Source: Bombiscardovia coagulans (GTDB lineage: Bacteria; Actinomycetota; Actinomycetes; Actinomycetales; Bifidobacteriaceae). Taken from it: 64,000 nt of DNA. The stretch is taken from NCBI RefSeq assembly GCF_002259585.1, contig NZ_MWWS01000005.1:62001-126000 (forward strand), written 5' to 3'. Both the position numbers and the translations under genes were made by a program. A model generated the notes under the pieces. The model made no database searches. It worked only from the letters and a program-made list of their open reading frames with translations, and had not been told where the DNA came from. Below, piece after piece: positions 34,034-43,673 of this stretch (the first letter of the stretch is position 1; the number at the start of each line of letters is the position of its first letter).

Positions 34034-35011
34034 ATGAGGCTCAGTATAAGAGGAGTAGCACAGAGGATGCTCTGTATCTTGGCGTGCGCCCTATCGTTCA
34101 TGGTCATGTTGGGATCACACCCGCTGCAAGCCTTCGCAGATGATAAGCAGTCTCAAACGAACCCCACACTGACAATTCATGTTTTAGATAATGGTGCTTC
34201 TACAGGAGCAACGGGTATCGAAGGAGTAGCAGAGATGCTGCCCAAAGATGCAAAACCCGTAGGAGCCGGATATGTGTATAGCCTAACAAAGCTGAATTTT
34301 GACGCTGTACAGACTTTGGTCCCTAGTGGCGAACCAGTCCCTAATAAGGAAGCAACTGATAAAGTTGTTGCAAAGCTTTCTGATTATATAGATAAAACGA
34401 ACGGTATTGAGACAATCCACTTAGGCTCTACAGATTCCCAAGGATCAGTAACAGTAGGCAGTCAAGCGAAAAATGGAATTTGGCTAAAAGATGCTAGTTA
34501 TGATGGAAAAGCCGGAACTATAACGGGTGGATCTCCCGCGACATTTTCTATAGAAGAGAATGATGGTGTTCAAAGAAAAGCATACTGGTTATTGCAATTA
34601 GTAGCTGGACCTAAAGAAGTTTCAGCAACTGCTGATCCTTCTATTATCACTATGCCAGGGCAGAAAACTGATGGATCTCCTGAGTACAATGTAGTTTCTT
34701 ATCCCAAGGTCCAAACTAAGCCTGTTCCCGGAGAGCCAATTCAACCAACTCCTCCGAACAAGGCACCTATAGTACCTGTTCCTCCGAAGAAGAATCCGGG
34801 ATCGGTTCCAACCAAGGCACCTATAAGACCAGATCCTTCCAAAGATTGTCCAAATTGTGTAAGTACAGGTACTGGTACAAGCACAGCTTATCGTCCTTCA
34901 GGACATCTGGTTGCTACAGGATCCGCAGTGACAAGCTTACTAACAGCGACTTCAGTTTTGCTAATCGTTGCACTAGCTATCATGTATTCAGCTAAACGTT
35001 ACACCAAATAA
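34034..35011 (+). CDS. Pilin-like surface protein with atypical sorting signal
   Basis: A 325-residue secreted protein. The signal peptide (about 1-36) ends near LQAFADD; one pilin-type domain (about 42-222) starts LTIHVLDN, resembling the N-terminal domain of SpaA-like pilins, and ends in YNVVSYPK, again placing YPK at the domain end. A proline-rich stalk (about 225-275) follows, then CPNC, and a C-terminus of LVATG (292-296), a hydrophobic helix and a basic tail KRYTK. LVATG is not the usual LPXTG, so sortase recognition is uncertain; it may be a minor or basal subunit, or simply membrane-held. GGGGAG precedes the ATG. It is probably cotranscribed with the major pilin 256 bp upstream and ends in a strong terminator. 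Confidence 0.75.
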   Translation: MRLSIRGVAQRMLCILACALSFMVMLGSHPLQAFADDKQSQTNPTLTIHVLDNGASTGATGIEGVAEMLPKDAKPVGAGYVYSLTKLNFDAVQTLVPSGEPVPNKEATDKVVAKLSDYIDKTNGIETIHLGSTDSQGSVTVGSQAKNGIWLKDASYDGKAGTITGGSPATFSIEENDGVQRKAYWLLQLVAGPKEVSATADPSIITMPGQKTDGSPEYNVVSYPKVQTKPVPGEPIQPTPPNKAPIVPVPPKKNPGSVPTKAPIRPDPSKDCPNCVSTGTGTSTAYRPSGHLVATGSAVTSLLTATSVLLIVALAIMYSAKRYTK

Positions 35012-35030
35012 GAGTTGAAGAGACATAGAG

Positions 35031-35059
35031 GGCTCCGCATCAGAGATGCGGAGCCTTTT
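35031..35059 (+). terminator. Terminator of the pilin unit
   Basis: A perfect 11-bp G/C-rich stem (35031-35041 with 35045-35055) with a 3-nt loop is followed by TTTTACTT. Confidence 0.88.
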
Positions 35060-35152
35060 ACTTATTAATTTCCTAGCTTTACCTAGTTTTGTGAGAACTA
35101 AGAGTTTTTGTGCAAGGGTGTAACATGAAAAAACTAAGGGTAATTCAAATCA

Positions 35153-35189
35153 AAGAGGACCCTGTACGTCACTAGTACAGGGTCCTCTT
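35153..35189 (-). terminator. Terminator of the cfa transcript
   Basis: A perfect 15-bp stem (35153-35167 with 35175-35189) with a 7-nt loop lies 22 bp beyond the cfa stop codon. On the minus strand it continues TTTGATTTG. It also blocks read-through from the pilin side. Confidence 0.8.
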
Positions 35190-35211
35190 AAACGTATCTT
35201 ACGGGATTTTT

Positions 35212-36501
35212 TTACCTTTCCCACCACGGCCTCAGTGGGTAATCACAAGTACCTGTTGATGGGTCAGGCTTAATGCATTGGAACTGATGCACCTGGATAG
35301 TATTCAGTTCAAAGTTTAAACGAGATCCAGCCATATACAGACCCCAAAGCCTTGCTTTAGGCTCGCCTACCATCTGCTTAGCCTCATCCCAGTTATCTTG
35401 CAAATTCTCAGTCCAATGCTTAAGGGTAAGGGCGTAATGCTGGCGTAGGTTCTCCTGAGTGATGACTTCAAAACCGTTGTCTTGGATAGTCATTTCTATT
35501 TCAGCTGGACTAGCGAGTTCTCCATCTGGGAAGATATATCTGTCTATGAAACCACCTGCCCGCTTATTGTCGTTGGAGTTGGTACGGGTAATTTGATGAT
35601 TTAGCAGAATACCACCAGGGCGAAGCTTGTCCATCATCTCTTTAAAGTAGGCTGGATATTGCTTGAATCCTACATGTTCCATCATGCCTATAGAACAGAT
35701 GCCATCGAAGCTGGATTCTGGTACATCCCTGTAGTCCATGAGGCGAACCTCGGCAAGGTCCTCATAACCTTCTTTTTTAATCCACTCTTGAGCCCATTCA
35801 ACCTGCTCTTCTGCAAGAGTGACACCGATAACGTGAATGCCGCGCTTGGCCGCAGCAATTTCCATAGAACCCCAGCCACATCCAATGTCTAGTAGACGAT
35901 CTCCTTTTTTGAGATTCATCTTGTCAAGAACCATATTCAGCTTGTGCCATTGAGCATCTTCAAGGGATTCATCGGGGTTATTAAAAACAGCGCAAGTATA
36001 GGTCATTGATGAACCTAAGAACAGGCGATAAAAATCGTTTGACTGATCATAATGGTAACTTACAGTTGCCGCATCACCTTTACGGGTATGGGGACGTATA
36101 CCCTCCTTGAGGCGCTGCAACAAGGAAGGTCCTTCGATTTCCGGAGGATCAGGGATGTGCAGACCGTGAGAAAAGATTGCTGTAGCGATTCTTGCAACAT
36201 CGGGTGCACTCGGCTTTTTCATGTAATCTTTGAGTTGTACAAGTTTTTTAAAAACATCGTACGGGTTACCAGGTAACAGTTCTGGAGAATCCAAATCACC
36301 CTGAAGATAAGCCCTTGCTAAACCTAAGTCATTAGGATTTTCAGCTATGTAATACATTGCTCTCGAACTCTTAACAGACAGATGGAGTGGAGCTTCATCT
36401 GGACCGAATGTTGAGCCGTCGAAAGCCTTAACCTGTACAGGTGCACCGGAAGATAAAAAGACCTCCATCATCTGTGCCACTGTCATACTTTTTGCGCTCA
36501 T
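35212..36501 (-). CDS. cfa: Cyclopropane-fatty-acyl-phospholipid synthase
   Basis: A 429-residue SAM-dependent enzyme that methylenates double bonds of membrane phospholipid acyl chains. An N-terminal lipid-binding region (to about 120) precedes the methyltransferase domain with GSSMTYTCAVF, the SAM motif LLDIGCGWGSMEIAA (about 200), IGVTLAEEQVEWA, FDGICSIGMMEHVG and HQITRTNSN. Length matches actinobacterial Cfa. The frame extends to 36642, but ATG 36501 has AGAGG upstream and fits homologue starts. It follows the MHS transporter gene by 149 bp on the same strand and may be expressed with it; both fit acid or osmotic stress adaptation. Confidence 0.93.
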   Translation of the reverse strand: MSAKSMTVAQMMEVFLSSGAPVQVKAFDGSTFGPDEAPLHLSVKSSRAMYYIAENPNDLGLARAYLQGDLDSPELLPGNPYDVFKKLVQLKDYMKKPSAPDVARIATAIFSHGLHIPDPPEIEGPSLLQRLKEGIRPHTRKGDAATVSYHYDQSNDFYRLFLGSSMTYTCAVFNNPDESLEDAQWHKLNMVLDKMNLKKGDRLLDIGCGWGSMEIAAAKRGIHVIGVTLAEEQVEWAQEWIKKEGYEDLAEVRLMDYRDVPESSFDGICSIGMMEHVGFKQYPAYFKEMMDKLRPGGILLNHQITRTNSNDNKRAGGFIDRYIFPDGELASPAEIEMTIQDNGFEVITQENLRQHYALTLKHWTENLQDNWDEAKQMVGEPKARLWGLYMAGSRLNFELNTIQVHQFQCIKPDPSTGTCDYPLRPWWER

Positions 36502-36650
36502 ACAGCCTCTTTCTATTGGTCCGTCTCCATTGCCCAGAGAGTTTAGGAGAAAGAAATGAATAGTCTTTCTAACTACTAGATTACTCCTCATTCGCTTACT
36601 GCGATGTATACCTTTAAATAGTTCCAGCATTATAAACATCACAAAAGGGG

Positions 36651-38333
36651 TTATTGTTGGTTGAGTTCAACTACGTCAGGCTTTTCTGTATGTTTGGGTG
36701 CTTGCCGTGTACCATTTTCCTCTGCATCATGAATGATTACATTGACGTCCCAATCAGGATTTTCGTCTTGTGTAGCAATCAAATCGCGTGCTTCTTGTTG
36801 GCTGGAAACTGTGGGCAGGGTACCGGGCATTGGTTTTCGAGCAGATTCCTTGAGGAACAATACTGCCACTAGACCGCAGGCAGATGTGAGCATGATCCAG
36901 TAAGCAGGAGCAATATCTGAGCCAGTTACTGAGACGAGAGCTTCCATAATGAGTGGTGCTGTGCCACCAAAAATTGCGACTGCCAGATTGTAGGATAAAC
37001 CCATGCCGCCATATCGCGAAGCAGTAGGGAACAAAGCAGGTAAAGACGATGCTAAATTCGCTACGAAGAAAATGACAGGGATAGCTAAAATCAAAAGACC
37101 GGAAAATGTGGAAACAGATGTATCATTTTCCAACAATTTGAAAGCAGGTATCGCAAAAACTAAGCCAGCTAAAGCTCCCATACATAGAATTTTTTTGCGA
37201 CCAATTTTATCTGAAAGTGCACCAGTAAAGGGGATGCAGATTGCCACGATAATCAAAATTGGTAACGTCAGGAGGTTAGCTTGGGCCATGCTGTGGTGAA
37301 GGGTAGTGGTTAGGTAGGTAGGCATGTAAGTGGTGAGTGTGTAGCCCAAGGTATTCGCTGCTGCGACTAGGATAAAGGCCAGCAACAGTTCCTTTCCGTA
37401 ACCGTGAATAAGTGAGGACAATCCTTTTGGCTCGGTGGTCGCCTGTGGTAAAGCATTGCTCTGCGCCTGTTGGAAAGCTGGGGTGTCCTCAACTTTAGTG
37501 CGGAAGTAAACGGCAATACCAGCTAAAGGCAAAGCTAAAATGAAAGGCAGTCGCCAACCCCAAGCAGTCATGGCTTCCGGACTGATGTTGAGCTCGATAA
37601 GAGAAACTAGACCAGCTCCAAAAGCGAAGCCTAAGTATGAACCGACATCAAGCAAAGAAGCAAAGAACCCACGATGACGGTCTGGTGCATACTCAGTAAC
37701 CATTGTCGATGCACCAGCGTACTCACCACCAGTAGAGAAACCTTGAGCAAGCTTAAGAACGATAAGAGCTACAGGTGCCCAAAATCCTATAGTTGCGTAT
37801 CCTGGTAGCAGTCCAATCAGCAATGTGGCAGCAGACATGGAAAGCAACGTGAATGCTAAAATCTTTTGCCTTCCTACCTTGTCACCAAGCTGCCCGAGGA
37901 CTATGCCACCAAGAGGACGCGCAATAAAGGTTACAGCAAAAACACCGAGTGAAAAAAGCCTTTGCATGGTAGCTGATGCATCGGAAAGAAAAACGGTTCC
38001 GATAGTAACTGCTAGGTACCCATAAACGCCGACATCGTACCATTCCATAAAATTTCCGACTACAGTACCAGCTATTGCTCGTTGTAGCGTAGATTTTTCT
38101 ACGACAGTGACATCGCTTAAATGCAAGCGTTTGTACCAACTATTGAGGCTGCTTTGATTATGCCTCTTTACTTGACCTGACGGTTGATTGGATTGTTTAC
38201 TGTTTGTAGTGTTAGTCTGCTTGATATGAGTTGCTCTTTTGTTGTCAGACTCCCTATCAAGTAACGAACTGTTTGATTCTTTCTTGAGGCTTTCATTACC
38301 TTGGCTACTTGAATGTGATTTCTTATTCTTCAC
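36651..38333 (-). CDS. MFS transporter of the metabolite:H+ symporter (MHS) family
   Basis: A 560-residue permease. About 80 polar, Ser/Asn/Lys-rich residues precede 12 predicted helices. GNFMEWYDVGVYGYLA at the first helix and GQLGDKVGRQKIL between helices 2 and 3 are the signatures of the MHS group (ProP, KgtP, ShiA relatives), which import compatible solutes or organic acids with protons. Also seen are GFSTGGEYAGASTMVTEY and GALSDKIGRKKIL. The substrate cannot be assigned. The polar N-terminal extension is longer than usual. The gene lies directly upstream of cfa. Confidence 0.87.
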   Translation of the reverse strand: MKNKKSHSSSQGNESLKKESNSSLLDRESDNKRATHIKQTNTTNSKQSNQPSGQVKRHNQSSLNSWYKRLHLSDVTVVEKSTLQRAIAGTVVGNFMEWYDVGVYGYLAVTIGTVFLSDASATMQRLFSLGVFAVTFIARPLGGIVLGQLGDKVGRQKILAFTLLSMSAATLLIGLLPGYATIGFWAPVALIVLKLAQGFSTGGEYAGASTMVTEYAPDRHRGFFASLLDVGSYLGFAFGAGLVSLIELNISPEAMTAWGWRLPFILALPLAGIAVYFRTKVEDTPAFQQAQSNALPQATTEPKGLSSLIHGYGKELLLAFILVAAANTLGYTLTTYMPTYLTTTLHHSMAQANLLTLPILIIVAICIPFTGALSDKIGRKKILCMGALAGLVFAIPAFKLLENDTSVSTFSGLLILAIPVIFFVANLASSLPALFPTASRYGGMGLSYNLAVAIFGGTAPLIMEALVSVTGSDIAPAYWIMLTSACGLVAVLFLKESARKPMPGTLPTVSSQQEARDLIATQDENPDWDVNVIIHDAEENGTRQAPKHTEKPDVVELNQQ

Positions 38334-38479
38334 TATGACATACCCTTTCCTGGCACTGTAGCCGCGACTGCTGTTCGGCTCTTCGCTTTCGTAAGGGTTT
38401 TCAGGCTGTCTCTACTTGAGTGTCATAGTTTGTATGGTATCACCTGACTATTATCAGGTAGCTTCTTCCGTGGAACAGC

Positions 38480-40711
38480 TCATCCTACGATTTTGGTCGC
38501 CTCTATTTTTGAGACATACCACTGGTTGAATTTAACCAATGGCTTTCGTAAGGCCAGACCTAGCAAGAGCATCGGAGGCACGAAAAGCATAAGCTTGCCC
38601 ATTTCTATCCAAAAATCGTTCATGTAAATGCCGGCAATAGCTGCACGCATCGCCTGAACTGAATGTGAGAGCGGTAGATAAGGGTGGATGTCAGAAACAA
38701 AGCTTGGTAGGACTTGCAGGGGGTAGGCTCCTCCTGAACCTGAAATCTGCATTACGAGCACAATTACTCCAATAGCTTTACCGACGTTACCGAATGAAGC
38801 AACGAGGGTATATATGACAAAGGAATACACAAGAGCACTTATCCAGGCTGAAACCATGAACAGCCAAGGGTGCACAGGTTGTACGCCCAAAAAGAGGAGG
38901 GTTCCTATACAACTAAACGTGGCTTGAAGCAGTGAAAGGAGCGCAAAAATGCCGTAATGACCCAAGAAGATCTGGTAAGGTTTAGGCTGGCCAAGACCGG
39001 CACGAGTCTTCCTCGATACGGTAATTTTTAAAGTCACTGCTAGGAGCAAAGACCCCACCCAAAGAGGAATAAACGTATAGAAGGGTGTCAAAGCTGTACC
39101 AAAGTTTTCAACAGGGAAAAGTGCCGTGCGTTTTACTTTAACAGGTGCCGCCAAAGTGGCAGCAAGACTTTCAGGGTCATGAGAGAGGACCTGACGAACT
39201 TTGTCCATATCACTACTGTTGAGTGCTTGGTTGAGGTTCTTGCTAAATGCACTGAGCTTTCTGCTTGTCGTAACGAGTAAGTTAGCATTGGAAGAGAGTA
39301 CTTGATGGACAGTTTCCGCGTTTGTCTGGGCATTGTTCGTGGTAGCAGAAAGGTCTTTGATCGTGCCCGAGAGCTGATCTGCTCCCTGGCTCAAAATCGT
39401 TGATGACTGTTGCATTGTGCCGGATATGGTATTGAGGTTGGGCTTAAGTTTGTTGTCGTAGTCACTTTTAACATTATCAATGCTAGATTTGGCGTCCCGA
39501 GCTAGGCCCTTTATTTGTTGAACTTGTGCATTACGGCTCTTTGCGTTACTGGCTAGATTCTGAGCTGTGGCGTTGAGTGAGGCACTCAGAGACCGGAGCT
39601 GAGCTAGCACATTATCCATACCTTGAACGACGAGATCCTTAGCATCCTGTCCGTTAATAATAACTTGTCCACTGACACTGGCAGAACCGTGTTTACCAGT
39701 AACTGTGGCTGAAGATGGTAACTGTGCAATGGCATCACGCAGTCGTTGGTATTGATCTGCTTGCTGGTCTATTACAGTCGCCTGATGACGTATGCTGGTC
39801 TCAACATCATCTAAGTTGCGATTTGCAGCATTAAGGGTGGAATCGATGCTTCCTCCCACGGCCTCGTATGAAGCACTTGACTGGCCTAAGGCCTGAGTGA
39901 GAGTTCCAGCAGTAGTATCCAGCGCTGTGGTTATATCGCTGACGCCATTCTGGGCTTGTTTGAGGCTGTCTCCGGCCGTTTGAGTGCTAGAGGAAAGATC
40001 TTGTACTAGCTGATTGGAAGAAGCCAGCAAGGCCTGGGCGCCGTCACTAATATTGCTAAAACTACCTAAAAGTTCGGCTGTTTGATTGAGATCATTAGCA
40101 AAGTTGTCAACATTGCCTGAAAAGTTGGCGAGTTGATTTTTGGCAGTTGGTTTGTTGAGTTGGTCTACAAGTTGCGAAGCTATCGATAAGGCAGTGCTTG
40201 TAATAGTCTTTGCGAACATCTCGTTAATCTGTGCTGACACTTGGTCAGCTCCCTGCCCTGTTAATTTGGGAGCCAAGGCATTAGTTTTTTCATTGGAGTA
40301 GTATGTCAGTTTGGCGTGTTGCGCATTAGCTGAGAAGAAGGTTACCATCTTCTGACTGAAGTCTTCTGGAATAACAACAGCGGCGTAATACTTGCCCGAC
40401 TTGGTGCCATCAATCGCGTCACTTTCACTGGTAAACGTCCAGTCCAGTTGGCTATTAGCTCTAAGTTCGTTAACGACTTGGTCACCTACAGAGATCTTAA
40501 CTGGAATTAGATCTGACTTATATCCTTTGTCGACATTTGCTATAGCGAACTTGATGTTCTTAGTGTTAGAGAAAGGGTCCCAACTTGCAGCAACATTGAA
40601 CCACGTAAACAGGCCTGGTATGACAACCAGTCCAATCACAATGATAATTGAAACGATATTAGAGGTCAGTCGAATAATGTCGCCAGTGAACAGTTTCCAC
40701 ATGGTTTTCAT
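38480..40711 (-). CDS. YhgE/Pip-type membrane protein (second of a pair)
   Basis: A 743-residue protein of the YhgE/Pip family. A short cytoplasmic start leads to one helix (IVSIIIVIGLVVIPGLFTWFN), then a long external region of about 450 residues with the N-terminal YhgE domain (IKFAIANVDKG, YYAAVVIPEDFS) and heptad-like, Ser/Gln-rich coiled segments. The C-terminal half ends in a five- or six-helix ABC-2-like membrane domain (LSHSVQAMRAAIAGIY). Relatives include the phage-receptor Pip of Lactococcus; cellular function is poorly known. Its ATG overlaps the stop of the upstream paralogue (ATGA, 4 bp), implying translational coupling. Confidence 0.85.
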   Translation of the reverse strand: MKTMWKLFTGDIIRLTSNIVSIIIVIGLVVIPGLFTWFNVAASWDPFSNTKNIKFAIANVDKGYKSDLIPVKISVGDQVVNELRANSQLDWTFTSESDAIDGTKSGKYYAAVVIPEDFSQKMVTFFSANAQHAKLTYYSNEKTNALAPKLTGQGADQVSAQINEMFAKTITSTALSIASQLVDQLNKPTAKNQLANFSGNVDNFANDLNQTAELLGSFSNISDGAQALLASSNQLVQDLSSSTQTAGDSLKQAQNGVSDITTALDTTAGTLTQALGQSSASYEAVGGSIDSTLNAANRNLDDVETSIRHQATVIDQQADQYQRLRDAIAQLPSSATVTGKHGSASVSGQVIINGQDAKDLVVQGMDNVLAQLRSLSASLNATAQNLASNAKSRNAQVQQIKGLARDAKSSIDNVKSDYDNKLKPNLNTISGTMQQSSTILSQGADQLSGTIKDLSATTNNAQTNAETVHQVLSSNANLLVTTSRKLSAFSKNLNQALNSSDMDKVRQVLSHDPESLAATLAAPVKVKRTALFPVENFGTALTPFYTFIPLWVGSLLLAVTLKITVSRKTRAGLGQPKPYQIFLGHYGIFALLSLLQATFSCIGTLLFLGVQPVHPWLFMVSAWISALVYSFVIYTLVASFGNVGKAIGVIVLVMQISGSGGAYPLQVLPSFVSDIHPYLPLSHSVQAMRAAIAGIYMNDFWIEMGKLMLFVPPMLLLGLALRKPLVKFNQWYVSKIEATKIVG

Positions 40712-43350
40712 GCCTGTTCACCTCCTTGCGCATTGGTGGTTGTCGTTTCTGGTGGCAAAGGAATGTCTGCCGTATCTTCTAAGTCAGGAGCTGTTGCAGT
40801 GGTATTCTCCCGAGCTTGGATCTTCCTCTGACGCCGTGGGCTGTCATAGGATGGCAACATGTCATGAATAGTCTGATCGTCCAAGTTTCCCAAGCGAATT
40901 TGCCGTATTATCCGGTCGCGCGTCATTTCTATCGTCATTAAGAAGGCGATAATAATGAGAACCCAAATAACCCATGCAGCCAGAGCATTTACCATTGTGG
41001 CTGAAGTGTATGAGAAAGTAATCGCCAAAATTGCAGGCACGAGAATACCTGCGATAAGGGCACCCCGCTTGAGTTTAGGGTAGAGGTTGGCGAAACGAGT
41101 TGCTCGATTGACAATAGTCTGACGGTATTCATCCTTATTCGCCAAGGCAGCGATTGCTTGTGATAGTGGGAACTCATTGCCAAGGCGCTCAACGGGTTCA
41201 CTGACAATCATGTCTCCTTCCGCAATTTCCTTAGCGAAGAGGCGGTTCAAATTGTTGAGTCGGGGTCTACCGAGAAGCCCCAAGGCAAAGAAGACTAGCG
41301 CAAACATAAGCAGCTTAATCATGTCAATGCCCCAGTCGTTGCCATAAAACCCGCCGATTGTCTCTCTGAGCGCATTAATGGAATAGGTAAAGGGGAAGAA
41401 GGGATACAGTCGTCTGAAGAAAGAAGGCATCATTTCAATCGGATACAAGCCTGATGTTCCTGGGATTTGCAAAATGACTATTACAATACACAGGGCTTTT
41501 CCTACATGCAGAAATGTAGTAGAGAGCGCGTATGTAATTGATAAGTACACCAAGGAAGCAACCATGCCAGTCAGGATAAAGAGAGGAGTAGAAGCAGTTT
41601 GAACGCCAATCAATACTGCGCCAACGGTCGTAACCAGACCTTGCATAGCCGCTACTGGTGCTAGTAAGAGCCAGCGGCCCCAGTAGCGTTCGCCTGGTGT
41701 GGGATTATCTAGCCCCTCATCGTCTACTTCAAGTTTGATGATCACCATAAGGGTGAAAGCACCCACCCAGAGGGAAAGGTTGACAAACAATGGTGCCATG
41801 CCAGATCCATAAGAGGCAACTGGGTAGACTACCTTAGTGTCGAGTACGGTGGGTGAAAGCATGAAATCAGCTACCTTGGTCACATCAAGCTTGCCGCCTT
41901 CACCGAAATACGTGGCTAGAGCGTTTGAAGAGCCAAGTGCGTTCAAGTCTGTTGAGATCGTAGAAAGTTTTGCATCCAATCCGGACAGGTAGTTTTCAAT
42001 GGATCCCAAAGTCTTGCGAGTAGAGTTTGATGTTTGGTCGATCTGGTTGAGAAGAGTGTATGCCTCTCGGATGAGTGTTCCCTGGCTGCTTATATCTGAA
42101 CTGAGATTTCCTGAAGAAGTGGAAAGAGTACTCAAGCCCTGGTTAAGCTGTGGTAAAGCACCGGATATAAGACTTTTCCGAGTTGCTCCGCCGGTTGCCA
42201 AAGTTCCCTGAGTTACTCCATTGAGTTGATCTGCAAGAGAAGCAGTCTTGGTAACTGTCTCGCCTGTACTTTTGTTGAGTTTTTGTAAGTTTGTCAGTGA
42301 CTGCCCTAAGTCAGCATTCTGCTTTTCCAATTGGCTAATTGCATCTTGCGAACCAGGGAGGTTTAGTGCTTTGAGATCTTTGAGCAACTGCGCATTTTTA
42401 GCGTTAGCATCTTGAGCTCTGTTAGCAGCTGATCCGATTTCGCTATTCGCGACGGTCAGACCGCCTGCTATCTGGGAAATAGACAGATTTGCCTGTCCGC
42501 TGGCCTGCGAGAGCATGGTTGAGGCCTGGTCCATATTGGTGGATGAGGAAGAGATGAATTCGTTGAGGCTACCTTGAGTTTGCCCTAAAAGGTTTGATGT
42601 GCTGCTGAGCCCTTGAGAAGCGTTGTTTTGCAGATTTTGTACCTGCCCCAAGGCCTGACGGGCCTGTCCAGTCTTGCCTGGGATTTGTCCTAATTGACTG
42701 TCTACATCCTTGATGGTAGAGCGAGCCTTTTCCAGGTTGCCTCTTACTGTCGTTATGTCAGCAATGGTCTCTTGGCTGGCATTAGTGCTCGTTTGGTTAA
42801 TCTTGTCGCCGGTAGTATTAATAGCTGTCGATATGACTTTGCTGGCAGTTGAGACAAAAGCATTGTTGACTTGTCTGTCAACTGTGGAGGCCCCGGTATC
42901 AGTTACTTTCGTTGCTAAGGCATTAGCTTTTTCATTGACGTAGTACTCGAGCATGGGTCGGGCGCTATTGTCTGATACGACAGCAGTAAGTTGCTTGCTG
43001 AAGTCCTCGGGTATAACGATAGCAGCATAGCTTTTGCTAGATTTAACTTGGGCCATTGCCTCATCGACATCCATGAACTGCCAACCCAGCTGGTGGTTTT
43101 CTTTGAGTTGGGAGACAATTTCATTCCCCAAGTTGACCTTGCCTGTGAGTTCGTTGTCCGTACCTTTATCTTGGTTGACGACAGCTATGTTGATGTTGAG
43201 TGTGTTGCTGTATGGGTCCCAAAAGCCTAATACGTTGAACCAAGCATACAAGGGAGGGATAAAAATAAGTCCGAATAAAATAACCCACGCCGACGGTACA
43301 CGCAACAGACGGAGTCCATCGCGTTTGACGATGGCAAGCACGTTCCTCAT
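40708..43350 (-). CDS. YhgE/Pip-type membrane protein (first of a pair)
   Basis: An 880-residue paralogue of the downstream protein with the same plan: helix VILFGLIFIPPLYAWFN, YhgE-type external domain (INIAVVNQDKG, SYAAIVIPEDFSKQL), a long Ser/Gln/Asn-rich coiled region, and a multi-helix ABC-2-like domain (PFFPFTYSINALRETIGGFY). It also has an extra C-terminal section with two more helices (IAGILVPAILAITFSY, VIWVLIIIAFLMTI) and a charged tail. ATG 43350 is preferred (AGAGG 5 nt upstream); the frame extends to 43383. Two unequal paralogues in coupled translation suggest a heteromeric complex. Confidence 0.85.
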   Translation of the reverse strand: MRNVLAIVKRDGLRLLRVPSAWVILFGLIFIPPLYAWFNVLGFWDPYSNTLNINIAVVNQDKGTDNELTGKVNLGNEIVSQLKENHQLGWQFMDVDEAMAQVKSSKSYAAIVIPEDFSKQLTAVVSDNSARPMLEYYVNEKANALATKVTDTGASTVDRQVNNAFVSTASKVISTAINTTGDKINQTSTNASQETIADITTVRGNLEKARSTIKDVDSQLGQIPGKTGQARQALGQVQNLQNNASQGLSSTSNLLGQTQGSLNEFISSSSTNMDQASTMLSQASGQANLSISQIAGGLTVANSEIGSAANRAQDANAKNAQLLKDLKALNLPGSQDAISQLEKQNADLGQSLTNLQKLNKSTGETVTKTASLADQLNGVTQGTLATGGATRKSLISGALPQLNQGLSTLSTSSGNLSSDISSQGTLIREAYTLLNQIDQTSNSTRKTLGSIENYLSGLDAKLSTISTDLNALGSSNALATYFGEGGKLDVTKVADFMLSPTVLDTKVVYPVASYGSGMAPLFVNLSLWVGAFTLMVIIKLEVDDEGLDNPTPGERYWGRWLLLAPVAAMQGLVTTVGAVLIGVQTASTPLFILTGMVASLVYLSITYALSTTFLHVGKALCIVIVILQIPGTSGLYPIEMMPSFFRRLYPFFPFTYSINALRETIGGFYGNDWGIDMIKLLMFALVFFALGLLGRPRLNNLNRLFAKEIAEGDMIVSEPVERLGNEFPLSQAIAALANKDEYRQTIVNRATRFANLYPKLKRGALIAGILVPAILAITFSYTSATMVNALAAWVIWVLIIIAFLMTIEMTRDRIIRQIRLGNLDDQTIHDMLPSYDSPRRQRKIQARENTTATAPDLEDTADIPLPPETTTTNAQGGEQA

Positions 43351-43596
43351 GGTTCCTCTTGGTCTTCCTGAGTCTTCGGTCAATTTTTAGAGGTGGTAGT
43401 GCAGAACGAGTCGATGTACAAGCGCAGGTTCTGACTGTAGCCTGAGCATACTAGAGTCTTCATTTTAGCTTCTAAGTGATACAAATGGCTGAGGGTTAAA
43501 ATCATATAACGCTTGGCTCTCGATACATTTGAACACTATCTAGTTATTGCTAAGAGCATAGTAATAACCTGTTTTTTAGCGCGGTTTTACACACAA

Positions 43597-43645
43597 GTGA
43601 GGGGTATGTCTACTTCTTGAAAGTTGAAGTAGACATACCCCTCAC
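43597..43645 (-). terminator. Terminator of the nucleoside-hydrolase/transporter unit
   Basis: A perfect 20-bp stem (43597-43616 with 43626-43645) with a 9-nt loop starts 28 bp after the transporter stop. The trailing T-content is modest (TTGTGTGT), but the stem is the strongest in the window. It also separates the unit from the YhgE/Pip genes. Confidence 0.8.
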
Positions 43646-43673
43646 TGAATGCTGGGCGAGTTGGCTCTTTTAC

